Shown here: in pieces, positions 56,436 to 64,000 of the stretch | Position numbering within the stretch: position 1 is the stretch's first letter | Layout: each line of letters opens with the position of its first letter | Assembly: GCA_019636335.1 (NCBI GenBank) | Contig: JAHBXR010000015.1 | Span: forward strand, 62,001 to 126,000 | Length of the DNA stretch: 64,000 bases | Reading direction: 5' to 3' | Source: Pirellulales bacterium | GTDB taxonomy: Bacteria > Planctomycetota > Planctomycetia > Pirellulales > JAEUIK01 | Position numbers and translations under genes: made by a program | The notes under the pieces: model-generated | Seen by the model: only the letters and a program-made list of their open reading frames with translations | What the model was told of the DNA's origin: nothing | The model's database searches: none

Positions 56436-56507
56436 TTAGACGTGTCGTTCTTGATCGCGGGCACCATGAATCACAGCCACGATGCGAACGCCGTCAGCGA
56501 GAATCAT
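56436..56507 (-). pseudogene. ParE-like toxin remnant (last 23 codons)
   Basis: Immediately after the ParD-like gene, starting from an ATG inside its last codons, a 23-codon frame reads MILADGVRIVAVIHGARDQE plus RHV. RIVxVxHGARDxE is the typical C-terminal end of ParE/RelE toxins. Some 75 upstream residues of a normal ParE are missing, so the toxin appears to have been deleted in frame with the antitoxin's end. Confidence 0.6.
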
Positions 56508-56769
56508 TCTCGGCGGCAGTCTCGCGAGCCATTTGCCGCAATGCGTCCCAGAATTCCGGTGTGACGGGCTTCAGCCGACCCGCGTGCGCCGATTCAATCC
56601 CACGCTCTACTGTCTCCAGGTGATCGTCTGGTACAAAATGGCTCGGTTCGGTCTTTTCGGGCAGGGCCTCGACGGCAGCCTCCAGAGCCGCTTCCTTGGA
56701 CGGATACAGACCGCCGGCAACGATCTGGTCCAGGTACTGCTCAGATTGTGGTGAAAGTTCATGATGCAT
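56494..56769 (-). CDS. ParD-like antitoxin, apparently orphan
   Basis: The 91-residue protein begins with a ParD/CopG-type ribbon-helix-helix region (LSPQSEQYLDQIVAGGLYPS, KEAALEAAVEAL) and has a longer charged C-terminus ending TAAENDSR. Such proteins bind DNA as dimers and neutralise a ParE toxin. Only a 23-codon toxin remnant follows, so the protein may be a leftover or a solitary regulator. The ATG at 56769 is the only reasonable start. Confidence 0.7.
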   Translation of the reverse strand: MHHELSPQSEQYLDQIVAGGLYPSKEAALEAAVEALPEKTEPSHFVPDDHLETVERGIESAHAGRLKPVTPEFWDALRQMARETAAENDSR

Positions 56770-56862
56770 AGTGTGTCACACTAGCACGAAACGTGGCCGC
56801 GAGACAATGAAAACGGCAACAATCGGGCCACCGGGCCACTGCCCTTGCAGTCCTCTGGGCAA

Positions 56863-57957
56863 CTACCCTGTCTCGAGCACCAAGCGCACGTCGTCGCGGC
56901 TGACGTTTCCCACCAGTTCCACGTGCCCCATGCGTGTGGGGAGCACGAAGCGGAGACGGCCGTGCTCGACCTTCTTGTCGTGCGACATGGAGGCCAGCAG
57001 CTCGTCGACGTCCACCTCGGGCACTTCGATGGGCAAGCCGAGCGCGGTGAGCAGTTTCATCTGCCGGCTCGTCATATCGGCGGGAATGCGTCCCAGCCGC
57101 TCCGCCAGACGCGAAGCGCACACCATGCCGATCGAGACCGCCTCACCGTGCAGGTATTGCCCATAGCCAGTCACCGCCTCGAAGGCGTGACAGAACGTGT
57201 GCCCGTAATTGAGCACGGCGCGGAGTCCCGTCTCCTCGCGCTCGTCCTGGCGCACGACGTCGGCCTTCAACTCGCAGCTCCGCGCGATGATGTGCCGCAG
57301 CACCGCTGGATCGCGCGCGAGGATGCCGCGCACGTTTGCTTCGAGATAAGCAAAGAAATCGGCATCGAGAATCACACCGTACTTCACCACTTCGGCCAGC
57401 CCGGCGAGATACTCTCGCTCGGGAAGCGAAGCGAGCACCTCGGTGTCGATCAGCACTAGCATCGGTTGCCAGAACGCGCCGACGATGTTCTTGGCCCCGG
57501 GCAGATTCACGCCCGTCTTGCCGCCGACCGAGCTATCGACCTGCGCCAGCAGCGTCGTCGGAACCTGCACGAACCCCAGTCCGCGGGCAAAGCCGGCCGC
57601 GGCGAAACCGGCCAGATCACCGATCACCCCGCCGCCGACAGCCACGACGACCGTCTTGCGATCGGCCTTCAGTTCCAGCAGCTTTTGCCACAGCTCGCAG
57701 ACGCTGTCGAGCGATTTGGTCTCTTCGCCCGGCTCCACGACGAGTACATCGACGGCGATGCCCCGCTGCGAAAGAGTTTCGGCCACGTCGAGCGCGAAAG
57801 GATCCTCGACGTGCTCGTCGGTGACAATCACTGCGTGCGAAACCGGACGCAGCGCTGTCAGCCGCTCGCCGAGTTGCGCCAGATTGCCCGAGCCCAGGCA
57901 GATATCGTATCCACGCTCGGCCAGCTCGACGCGGACGACCTGGTCAGAGTGGGACAC
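56863..57957 (-). CDS. aroB: 3-dehydroquinate synthase
   Basis: The 364-residue protein has the family landmarks VVAVGGGVIGDLAGFAAAGF, the QVPTTLLAQVDSSVGGKTGV block, LAEVVKYGVILD with the metal-site Glu, LNYGHTFCHAFE and LHGEAVSIGM. It converts DAHP to 3-dehydroquinate, the second step of the shikimate pathway, using NAD and a divalent metal. I chose GTG at 57957 (product starts SHSDQVVRVELAERGYDI) because the longer ORF reads through the small upstream gene in another frame. It lies 41 bases after that gene and is probably co-transcribed with it. Confidence 0.96.
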   Translation of the reverse strand: MSHSDQVVRVELAERGYDICLGSGNLAQLGERLTALRPVSHAVIVTDEHVEDPFALDVAETLSQRGIAVDVLVVEPGEETKSLDSVCELWQKLLELKADRKTVVVAVGGGVIGDLAGFAAAGFARGLGFVQVPTTLLAQVDSSVGGKTGVNLPGAKNIVGAFWQPMLVLIDTEVLASLPEREYLAGLAEVVKYGVILDADFFAYLEANVRGILARDPAVLRHIIARSCELKADVVRQDEREETGLRAVLNYGHTFCHAFEAVTGYGQYLHGEAVSIGMVCASRLAERLGRIPADMTSRQMKLLTALGLPIEVPEVDVDELLASMSHDKKVEHGRLRFVLPTRMGHVELVGNVSRDDVRLVLETG

Positions 57958-57998
57958 GCGCTGGGCTCCCGAAAATGAGCGGACACACCGAGGGGGGC

Positions 57999-58220
57999 CT
58001 AGCTGGTCCGCTCGACGTCGGCCGATGTGACCGTGATCTTGCGGGCAAAGCCGGTGTGCAGCCGGGCGTATTCGAGCTGGGCCGCCTGCTGCGGCTCGGA
58101 GTGCAGGCGAGACTCGACCTTCGCCTTGGTGGCCGCATCCACGTCGTCGAGCTCGTCGGGCCAGATGGTCTCGGTCTCGATGACGAGGGCTTCGCGGTAG
58201 GGATCGAACTCGTTGGCCAT
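57999..58220 (-). CDS. Small conserved-looking protein upstream of aroB
   Basis: The 73-residue acidic protein (MANEFDPYREALVIETETIW) contains a helix of the type AATKAKVESRLHSEPQQAAQ and ends in a short basic-polar tail. GAGAG precedes the ATG at 58220. I do not recognise a family. Its position 41 bases before aroB suggests it is the first gene of a two-gene operon. Confidence 0.65.
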   Translation of the reverse strand: MANEFDPYREALVIETETIWPDELDDVDAATKAKVESRLHSEPQQAAQLEYARLHTGFARKITVTSADVERTS

Positions 58221-58274
58221 CGTAACTCTCGTGGTTCGGCAACTGCGGCCGCTCGCCGAAGGCGGCCCGCTGCC

Positions 58275-58302
58275 AGTATACTGCGCGGCCTACGAGTGAA
58301 AA
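58275..58302 (-). promoter_or_regulatory. Possible promoter for the small gene/aroB operon
   Basis: On the minus strand TTTTCA (58297-58302) and TATACT (58275-58280) are separated by 16 bases and lie about 55 bases before the ATG at 58220. The -10 box is good, the -35 box moderate. Confidence 0.35.
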
Positions 58303-58502
58303 GTGCCGCCCTGCGCCGTACTCTTTGTGTGGCGGTCAAAGCAGTGGGGTAGCACGGATGGTTTACCGGATTCGTGTTGCCAGGGTGTGGTCGCCAAGTC
58401 GGAAAACCGTCCGTGTCGCGCAGCGACAAGCGGATGAGGGGCGACGGTCCATTTCTCTCCCTCGTTCTCCACCGTTTAGTTTTAGTTGACACGAGAGACG
58501 CG

Positions 58503-59723
58503 ATGCCCGAACCACGCTTGCCCCTGGCGGGTCTGAAGGTGCTGGATCTGTCGCGGATCCTGGCCGGACCGGTCTGTACGCAGTTGCTGGCCGATCTGGG
58601 GGCCGACGTGGTCAAGGTCGAACGGCCGGGGTTGGGAGACGACACGCGCCAGTGGGGGCCGCCGTTTCTCGGCGCCGAGGGGCCCAGCGCTTATTACCTC
58701 TCCTGCAATCGGAACAAGCGCTCGCTGGCGCTCGACCTCTCGCACGCCGACAGCAGACCGCTTCTGGCCGATCTCATCCGCCAGGCCGATGTGCTCCTCG
58801 AAAACTTTCTACCCGACACGCTCGACAAGCTCGGCCTGCGCCCCGAGCGTCTCCGCGAGCTCAACCCAGGCCTCGTCTCCTGCTCGATCTCGGGCTTTGG
58901 CCGCACGGGACCCCTGGCGGACGTGCCGGGCTATGACCTCGTGATCCAGGCCCGCTCCGGGCTCATGTCGATCACCGGCGAGCCGGACGGCATGCCCATG
59001 AAGGTCGGCGTCGCCATCACCGACGTCATCACGGGACTCTACGCCGCGGTGAGCATCCTGGCCGGGCTGCACGCGCGCGAGAGACCGGGCGATCCGGCCC
59101 GCGACGGGATGGCCTTCGACCTGGCGCTGGCCGATTGCACGCTGGCCAGCCTCGTCAACGTGGCGCAAAGCGCGCTCGTCACGGGCAAACGCCCGGTGCG
59201 CTACGGGAACGCTCATCCCAACATCGTGCCGTACGAGGCCTTCGCCACCGCCGATGGTCATCTCGTTTTGGCCGTGGGCAACGACCGGCAGTGGCAGCGA
59301 TTCTGCCAAGCCGCCGGGCGGGCCGATCTGGCGGGTGACGAGCGTTTTGCGACGAACCCTGCCCGAGTCGCCGCGCGCGAGGCGTTGATTCCCCTCGTGG
59401 CCGAAGAATTGGCGCGCCGCACGACGCGCCAGTGGGAACGGCTGCTCACCGGGGCTGACGTCCCGCATGCCCCGGTGCTGTCGCTCGATCAGACTCTCGC
59501 CGATCCGCAGTACGCCGCGCGCGAGATGATCGTCGACGTGGTCGACACGGCGGGCCGCAATTACAAACTACTCTCCACACCAGTGCATTGGCGCGACGAA
59601 CCCACCCGCGAGGTAAAGGCTCCCCCCGCGCTCGGCGCACACACTGACGAAGTGCTTGCCGAGTGGCTGGGGCGCTCGCGAGAAGAGATCCAAACGCTCC
59701 GCGCAGCGGGAGCCATCGCATGA
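58503..59723 (+). CDS. Class III (CaiB/BaiF) CoA-transferase
   Basis: The 406-residue protein has the family opening LAGLKVLDLSRILAGPVCTQ, LGADVVKVERP, the CNRNKRSLALDL block, GYDLVIQARSGLMSITGEPD, and the catalytic-Asp region DLALADCTLASLVN. These enzymes move CoA between carboxylic acids by way of an aspartyl-CoA thioester. The acids cannot be deduced here. I chose the ATG at 58503, which gives the normal family start; the longer ORF adds 43 Arg-rich residues. The last codons overlap the next gene by four bases. Confidence 0.93.
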   Translation: MPEPRLPLAGLKVLDLSRILAGPVCTQLLADLGADVVKVERPGLGDDTRQWGPPFLGAEGPSAYYLSCNRNKRSLALDLSHADSRPLLADLIRQADVLLENFLPDTLDKLGLRPERLRELNPGLVSCSISGFGRTGPLADVPGYDLVIQARSGLMSITGEPDGMPMKVGVAITDVITGLYAAVSILAGLHARERPGDPARDGMAFDLALADCTLASLVNVAQSALVTGKRPVRYGNAHPNIVPYEAFATADGHLVLAVGNDRQWQRFCQAAGRADLAGDERFATNPARVAAREALIPLVAEELARRTTRQWERLLTGADVPHAPVLSLDQTLADPQYAAREMIVDVVDTAGRNYKLLSTPVHWRDEPTREVKAPPALGAHTDEVLAEWLGRSREEIQTLRAAGAIA

Positions 59724-60397
59724 CACACGACCATCCCATGCTACCTGCCGAACACGACGCCACGACCGCCAGCAGTGCCCGCGGCCCGGTCGCCTCGGGC
59801 AAATACGCCATCGTGACGATCACCGTACTCGCCGTTGGTCTGGCGAGCGCCGCTTTGTATTACCAGTACTATTTGCAGCAGCGGCCACTCGAGTTTTGGG
59901 GGACGGAGATCGCTCAGCAATTGCTCTCGGCCCCTCAGGTCGAATTGCTACTGCTCGAGCCGGTCGGCGCGACTCCCGTGGCCGATGGCGAAACGTACAA
60001 GTCGGCTGGGCGCACCTGGCGCGTGCGCGAGCAGCGCGACGTCAGCCAAGCTCCCGGCTTCACCCACGTACGTCGCAGCCTGATCCTGACAGGCAGCTTT
60101 GATTGGGACGCCCCCCGACCCGAGGAGCCGATCGATTGGCGCTATGCTCTGGTTTATCGAAGTGCGGACCCGTGGTCGCCACAGACGGTGGTCCTCTTTT
60201 CGGCCGCGTGCGACGTCATCGAATTGAGCGAGCCCCTTCTTCCCGAGAAGGGAGATAACCGTAGTGCGAGCGTACTCCCCGTGGCAGATGGACTGCGCGC
60301 GTTCCTCGAAGAGCAGGTTTCGGGGGACCAGCCTGCGCCGGAAACGCCAGCGGCCGATGGAGAACCATCGGCCGCGGCAGAATCGTCCGTACCGTAG
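59720..60397 (+). CDS. Single-TM protein of unknown function
   Basis: The 225-residue protein has one membrane helix (YAIVTITVLAVGLASAALYY, about residues 29-48) and a soluble domain (about residues 55-200) containing WRVREQRDVSQAPGFTHVRR and VVLFSAACDVIELSEPLLPE, ending with an acidic Pro/Ala tail. The ATG overlaps the CoA-transferase stop (ATGA), so the two are translationally coupled. I do not recognise the family. The 3' end lies 18 bases from the convergent rpsT. Confidence 0.75.
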   Translation: MTHDHPMLPAEHDATTASSARGPVASGKYAIVTITVLAVGLASAALYYQYYLQQRPLEFWGTEIAQQLLSAPQVELLLLEPVGATPVADGETYKSAGRTWRVREQRDVSQAPGFTHVRRSLILTGSFDWDAPRPEEPIDWRYALVYRSADPWSPQTVVLFSAACDVIELSEPLLPEKGDNRSASVLPVADGLRAFLEEQVSGDQPAPETPAADGEPSAAAESSVP

Positions 60398-60415
60398 AGG
60401 GGCCTGGGGGGTGTG

Positions 60416-60691
60416 TCAGGCAGCCTTGCCCTTGAGGGCTTTGATCTTGGCGCTCAGGCGCGACTTGACCCGCGCCGCGGCATTCTTGTGAATGATCTTC
60501 TTGGCGGCCGTCTGGTCGAGCTTCTTCTGGGTGGCCACGAAGAGGGTCTCGGCGGTGGCCACGTCCTTGGCGGCGATCGCGGCCGACAGCTTCTTGATCT
60601 GTGCCCTCAGCGACGACTTGGCGGCACGATTACGCGCGCGGCGCACGACGTTCTGACGAAGACGCTTCTTGGCACTCTTGATATTGGGCAT
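60416..60691 (-). CDS. rpsT: 30S ribosomal protein S20
   Basis: The 91-residue basic protein begins MPNIKSAKKRLRQNVVRRAR and contains the S20 segments IKKLSAAIAAKD and KKIIHKNAAARVKSRLS. Size and charge are normal. It binds 16S rRNA in the body of the small subunit. It is followed convergently by the one-TM protein gene. Confidence 0.97.
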   Translation of the reverse strand: MPNIKSAKKRLRQNVVRRARNRAAKSSLRAQIKKLSAAIAAKDVATAETLFVATQKKLDQTAAKKIIHKNAAARVKSRLSAKIKALKGKAA

Positions 60692-60770
60692 GGTGGTTCG
60701 GGCAGATACTTTTTATGTTTCGGGCCAATGACTTACGACCGTGCCAGACCGCAGTCCGGCCTGTCGCGAA

Positions 60771-62186
60771 TCAGGGATTGTCGCGTAACTCGGCGATTTT
60801 GTCCAGTAGGGTTGAAACGTCCTTATAGGCGAAATCCATCCCCGCCAGGGTCGTCAAATACGACTCCGCTCGGTCCAGGTCCTTGAGGGCCAGGGCCAGG
60901 GCCCCGGTGCGGTAGAGGGCCAGCTTCTTGAGATCGGCGTCCATGTCTGAAATCGTATCGACCGCCGCCACGTAATTGTTCATGGCCAGCTTGGCCTGGG
61001 GGGGCTTGAGGGATTGGAAGCACTCGCCCAGCAGGAGCAGCACCTCCCCCTTGCGGCGAGAGTCCTTCTGGACGTCCTGCAGATAGGGGATCGCCTCACG
61101 CGGCTTGCCCACCTTCTTCAACCGCGTCCCCACCTCGTACTTGAAGCCCAGGTTCGTGGGGTAACGTTCGGCCCGGGCGGCATAGATCTCGAGCTCGCGC
61201 TGGAGCAGTTCTCCCCGGAACTTGCCGTAGAGGGTCTTCGCTTCCTCGGTCTTCTCGCTGCGGAAGCGTTTTTCGGCCACGCCGACGTTTTCGCGCAAGC
61301 GGCGAAGCTGCATGTCCTCGAGCCGCTCGCGGATGTTCACCTCTCCGCCCGAGGCCTCGAGCGCGCGGGCCAACGTCTGCTCCGCCTCTTCCAGGCGGTT
61401 CTGTCCGGCGTAATGCTCGGCCAGTTTGAGGTAATTGCTCGTGTCGGCCGGGTTTTTGGCGATCGCCTTTTCGAACTGTTTTTCTGGCGTTACCGTCGGG
61501 CCGGTCGCTTCGGCGTCCTGGGCATCGACGCGCACGTCTTGCGACGACTCAGCGGTTTCGTAGCGTCCTCGTTCAATCGTGGACAAGACGGCTAAATCTG
61601 CGAGTGCCTTCTTCGCTTCGATGTCGGCCGGCAACGATTTGAGGACGCGCGTAAAGCAGACGGTTGCGTCTTGGAACATCCCCTGGCGAGCCTTGGCGCG
61701 GCCAGCCAGCCGATTGATTTCGGCATCGCTGATGTCGACTTCGAGTGCCGCGTTCAGATAATCGAGCTGCGCCTTATCGAGTTCGAGCTGCTCGCAGGCC
61801 TCGGCGAGGGTCTTCAGTGTACTCGTATCCCAAGGATTCAACTGCAAAAGCTCGACGCCGTTCTCGATCATCGCGGCGTAGTTCTTCTGCATGCTCGCTT
61901 TCTTCAAGGCCCCCTTGGTGCCTGTCATCTTGACGGCGGCAAACTTGTCTCCCTTTTTGTTGTTGTTGTATTTGCGGCGCAAGTTGCCGAGATAGTTCTG
62001 CACGTAGATGCTGTTGCCCGGGTCCCCCTTCACGCAGGCCAGGAACATGTCGGTGGCATAGTCGAAATTGCCCTGCGCGGCGACCTTGCTGCCTTGTTCG
62101 AACTGCAACTGAAGTCGACGACGTACTGCGGGGTTCATCGGCTTCCGCTGCTTATCGTCGTCGGGAGTCGAAGCTGAGACAGCCAT
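60771..62186 (-). CDS. TPR protein of unknown function
   Basis: The 471-residue soluble protein begins AVSASTPDDDKQRKPMNPAV and contains several TPR-like helices, for example QFEQGSKVAAQGNFDYATDM, LKLAEHYAGQNRLEEAEQTL and ALYRTGALALALKDLDRAES. There is an acidic linker near residues 200-225. No signal peptide or membrane segment is seen. The ATG at 62186 is preferred because the longer ORF runs into the divergent methyltransferase/synthase gene; ATG at 62192 is an alternative. It probably mediates protein-protein contacts. Confidence 0.8.
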   Translation of the reverse strand: MAVSASTPDDDKQRKPMNPAVRRRLQLQFEQGSKVAAQGNFDYATDMFLACVKGDPGNSIYVQNYLGNLRRKYNNNKKGDKFAAVKMTGTKGALKKASMQKNYAAMIENGVELLQLNPWDTSTLKTLAEACEQLELDKAQLDYLNAALEVDISDAEINRLAGRAKARQGMFQDATVCFTRVLKSLPADIEAKKALADLAVLSTIERGRYETAESSQDVRVDAQDAEATGPTVTPEKQFEKAIAKNPADTSNYLKLAEHYAGQNRLEEAEQTLARALEASGGEVNIRERLEDMQLRRLRENVGVAEKRFRSEKTEEAKTLYGKFRGELLQRELEIYAARAERYPTNLGFKYEVGTRLKKVGKPREAIPYLQDVQKDSRRKGEVLLLLGECFQSLKPPQAKLAMNNYVAAVDTISDMDADLKKLALYRTGALALALKDLDRAESYLTTLAGMDFAYKDVSTLLDKIAELRDNP

Positions 62187-62219
62187 GGGCATGAAGAGAA
62201 ACGCTCGTCCGAAAGCGTT

Positions 62220-62247
62220 TTGCAGATAGGTGTTCGGTCGATAGACT
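62220..62247 (+). promoter_or_regulatory. Possible promoter for the cobA-hemD fusion gene
   Basis: TTGCAG (62220-62225) and TAGACT (62242-62247) are separated by 16 bases and lie about 40 bases before the ATG at 62289, in the gap to a divergent gene. Confidence 0.35.
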
Positions 62248-62288
62248 AGCCTGCGTTCCACTTTATCACACGCAGGCGCGAAAGCCAA

Positions 62289-63794
62289 ATGTCGTCGCAG
62301 CAGGGAATGGTCTATCTCGTGGGCGCAGGCCCCGGCGATCCAGGGCTCATCACGCTGCGCGGTGTCGAATGCCTGGGCCGTGCCGATGTCGTGCTCTACG
62401 ACTATCTGGTGAATCCGCGCGTGCTCGAGCACGTCGGTCCCGGTGCTGAACTGGTTTGCCTGGGTCGGCACGGGCACGGTCGCATCCTCTCGCAAAGCGA
62501 GATCAACGAGCGAGCCATCCGCGATGCGCAGACAGGCCGCGTCGTGGTGCGACTCAAGTCGGGCGATCCGACGATCTTTGCCCGAGCTGCCGAGGAGATC
62601 GGGGCCTTCTTGGCGGCGGGCGTGCCCTTCGAGATCGTGCCCGGCATTACGGCAGCGATGGCCACGGCCAGCTACGCCGGTATCCCGCTGACCGGCCGAG
62701 ACCAGGCCTCGGCCATCGCGCTGGTGACCGGTCAGGAAGGGGACGACAAGCAGGGCCTTCCGCTCGATCTTGCCGCACTAGGAAAGTTTCCCGGAACGCT
62801 CGTGTTCTACATGGGGGTGACGACCGCTCCGCACTGGTCGGCCGCCCTCATCGCAGCCGGCAAGAGCCCCGCAACGCCGGTGGCCGTCGTGCGGCGATGC
62901 TCGTGGCCCGATCAGTGGACCCTGCGCACCACGCTCGGTGAGCTTCCGCGGATGCTCACCGAGCACAAGGTGCGTCCCCCCGTGGTCGCCATCGTGGGCC
63001 AAGTCGCGGCGGCGCAGGGGACCACGGGCTGGTTTGCCCGGCGGCCCCTCTTCGGGCGCACCGTGCTCATCACTCGTCCGATCGATCAGATCGAGCCGCT
63101 GCGCACGAAGCTCGAAGAGCTGGGTGCGCGGACCCTCGTGCAGCCGGCCATCAAAATCGGCAAACCGGCCGATTGGCGGCGGGTCGACGATGCCATCGCC
63201 CGCATCGGCGAGTTCGATTGGCTGGTCTTTTCGAGTGCGAACGGCGTCCGTGCGTTCTTGGATCGCCTGCTGCAGACCGGCGACATGCGCCGCCTGGCGC
63301 GCGCGAAGCTCGCCGCCATCGGCCCTGCCACGGCGGCCGAACTGCGCCGCTACCACCTGCACTGCGACATCGAGCCCGAGCAGTATCGGGCCGAATCGCT
63401 CGTCGCCGCACTTGCCCCGCAGGCCAAGGGAATGCGATTTCTATTGGCCCGGGCCAGTCGCGGTCGCGAGGTGTTGCGCGAGGAACTCGAACGAGCCGGC
63501 GCCACGGTCGAGCAGGTGGTCGTCTACCGCAGCACGGATGTCGAGGCGGCGGATCCCGAAGTGCTGGCCGAACTGTCGGCCGGCCGCGTCGACTGGACCA
63601 CGGCGACGAGTTCGGCGATTGCGCGTTCCATGACAGCCCTGCTGGGGGACCATCTCCGTCAAACTCGCCTGATTAGTATCAGTCCGCTGACGTCCGAAAC
63701 GCTGCGGCAGGCCGGTTTCGAGCCGGCGGCCGAGGCCACCGTCTACACGACCGACGGCGTGATCGCGGCCCTGCTCCGGGCCGAAGCGACGTAG
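62289..63794 (+). CDS. Fused uroporphyrinogen-III C-methyltransferase / uroporphyrinogen-III synthase
   Basis: The 501-residue protein has an N-terminal SUMT domain to about residue 250 (VGAGPGDPGLITLRG, RLKSGDPTIFARA, PGITAAMATASYAGIPLT) and a C-terminal HemD domain (from RRPLFGRTVLITRP; VFSSANGVRAFLDRL; ATSSAIARSM). The HemD domain closes hydroxymethylbilane to uroporphyrinogen III, and the SUMT domain makes precorrin-2 using two SAM, feeding sirohaem or cobalamin. CobA-HemD fusions are known in several phyla. It would supply corrin precursors needed by the B12-dependent radical SAM proteins, although it is about 40 kb from them. Confidence 0.95.
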   Translation: MSSQQGMVYLVGAGPGDPGLITLRGVECLGRADVVLYDYLVNPRVLEHVGPGAELVCLGRHGHGRILSQSEINERAIRDAQTGRVVVRLKSGDPTIFARAAEEIGAFLAAGVPFEIVPGITAAMATASYAGIPLTGRDQASAIALVTGQEGDDKQGLPLDLAALGKFPGTLVFYMGVTTAPHWSAALIAAGKSPATPVAVVRRCSWPDQWTLRTTLGELPRMLTEHKVRPPVVAIVGQVAAAQGTTGWFARRPLFGRTVLITRPIDQIEPLRTKLEELGARTLVQPAIKIGKPADWRRVDDAIARIGEFDWLVFSSANGVRAFLDRLLQTGDMRRLARAKLAAIGPATAAELRRYHLHCDIEPEQYRAESLVAALAPQAKGMRFLLARASRGREVLREELERAGATVEQVVVYRSTDVEAADPEVLAELSAGRVDWTTATSSAIARSMTALLGDHLRQTRLISISPLTSETLRQAGFEPAAEATVYTTDGVIAALLRAEAT

Positions 63795-63972
63795 TTTCTC
63801 GACTTGCGCGGCGTGTCGTTTCCAGAATCCGGGCATGTGGCACGACCGAGAAATAGCCCCTGCTTTCCCAGCCCTCCCATCCGTTTCTTTTCATGGAGGG
63901 CGTCAACGGCCCGTGCCGACGAACGTTCATGCAGGCACGCATTATCCGAGCGATCCCCGAGGGCCACCTGTC

Positions 63973-64000
63973 ATGGCCGAAGAGACACTGGGGGCGACCC
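63973..64000 (+). CDS. Start of a gene cut by the window edge
   Basis: An ATG at 63973 with GAGGG about ten bases upstream opens a frame reading MAEETLGAT to the window end. Only nine codons are visible, so nothing can be said of its function. Confidence 0.35.

Noticed and set aside
60732-60765. Hairpin between rpsT and the TPR gene as a terminator
   Set aside because: The stem contains a mismatch and no U tract follows.
1-64000. tRNA, rRNA, riboswitch or insertion-sequence genes
   Set aside because: None was recognised by eye in the gaps. A covariance-model scan would be needed to exclude small structured RNAs.

Overview
The window reads as a high-GC chromosome segment from a planctomycete, most likely a member of the Pirellulales. 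This is inferred from content, not from a marker gene: paralogous redoxin/cytochrome c/copper-monooxygenase-like fusions, a TMTC-like membrane protein with TPRs, a type II secretion operon in the order E-F-G-H-I-J-K-L-M-D, and many secreted EF-hand, BON and Pro-rich proteins. No rRNA, tRNA, CRISPR array, transposase or phage gene was seen.

Region 1 (1-26029) is the most unusual part. It begins inside a large modular polyketide synthase whose 5' end lies outside the window. A cobalamin-binding radical SAM protein follows. Next come two divergently transcribed paralogs of a secreted protein that joins a redoxin domain, one CXXCH haem site and a PHM/DBH-like copper monooxygenase domain. One of the two carries a C-terminal membrane and SGNH-hydrolase module. 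A polyprenyl-phosphate-type glycosyltransferase and a TMTC-like GT-C/TPR protein follow, then a second radical SAM paralog on the opposite strand, then a third copy of the redoxin/cytochrome/copper protein, this time with TPRs. The combination suggests synthesis, methylation and extracytoplasmic oxidation or glycosylation of a polyketide or lipid. That link is inference.

Region 2 (26030-34700) holds housekeeping and envelope genes: an RraA-like protein, type I glutamine synthetase with a clear terminator, an MMPL transporter, a PI-PLC/GDPD-like exported protein, a BON-domain exported protein, and a convergent Pro-rich exported protein whose ORF overlaps the BON gene by about 300 nt. A twin-palindrome repeat occurs twice here, in inverted orientation around the PI-PLC-like gene, and a third time inside the secretion operon.

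Region 3 (33362-49035, minus strand) is a nearly complete type II secretion operon: E, F, the pseudopilins G, H, I, J and K, a PilM-PilN type GspL, a PilO/GspM-like protein with a GspC-like tail, and a secretin with an unusually long array of N-domains. Next to it are a four-EF-hand secreted protein and a 1588-residue protein made almost entirely of about 14 tandem secretin-N-like repeats without a secretin channel.

Region 4 (55409-64000) is a mix of metabolic genes: a TIGR01777-type epimerase, a ParD-like antitoxin followed only by the last 23 codons of a ParE-like toxin, aroB with a small upstream gene, a class III CoA-transferase coupled to a one-TM protein, rpsT, a TPR protein, and a fused uroporphyrinogen-III methyltransferase/synthase. 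The start of one more gene lies at the right edge. For genes where the longest ORF includes implausible N-terminal sequence, I chose starts from ribosome-binding sites, promoters and signal peptides, and I say so in each entry.
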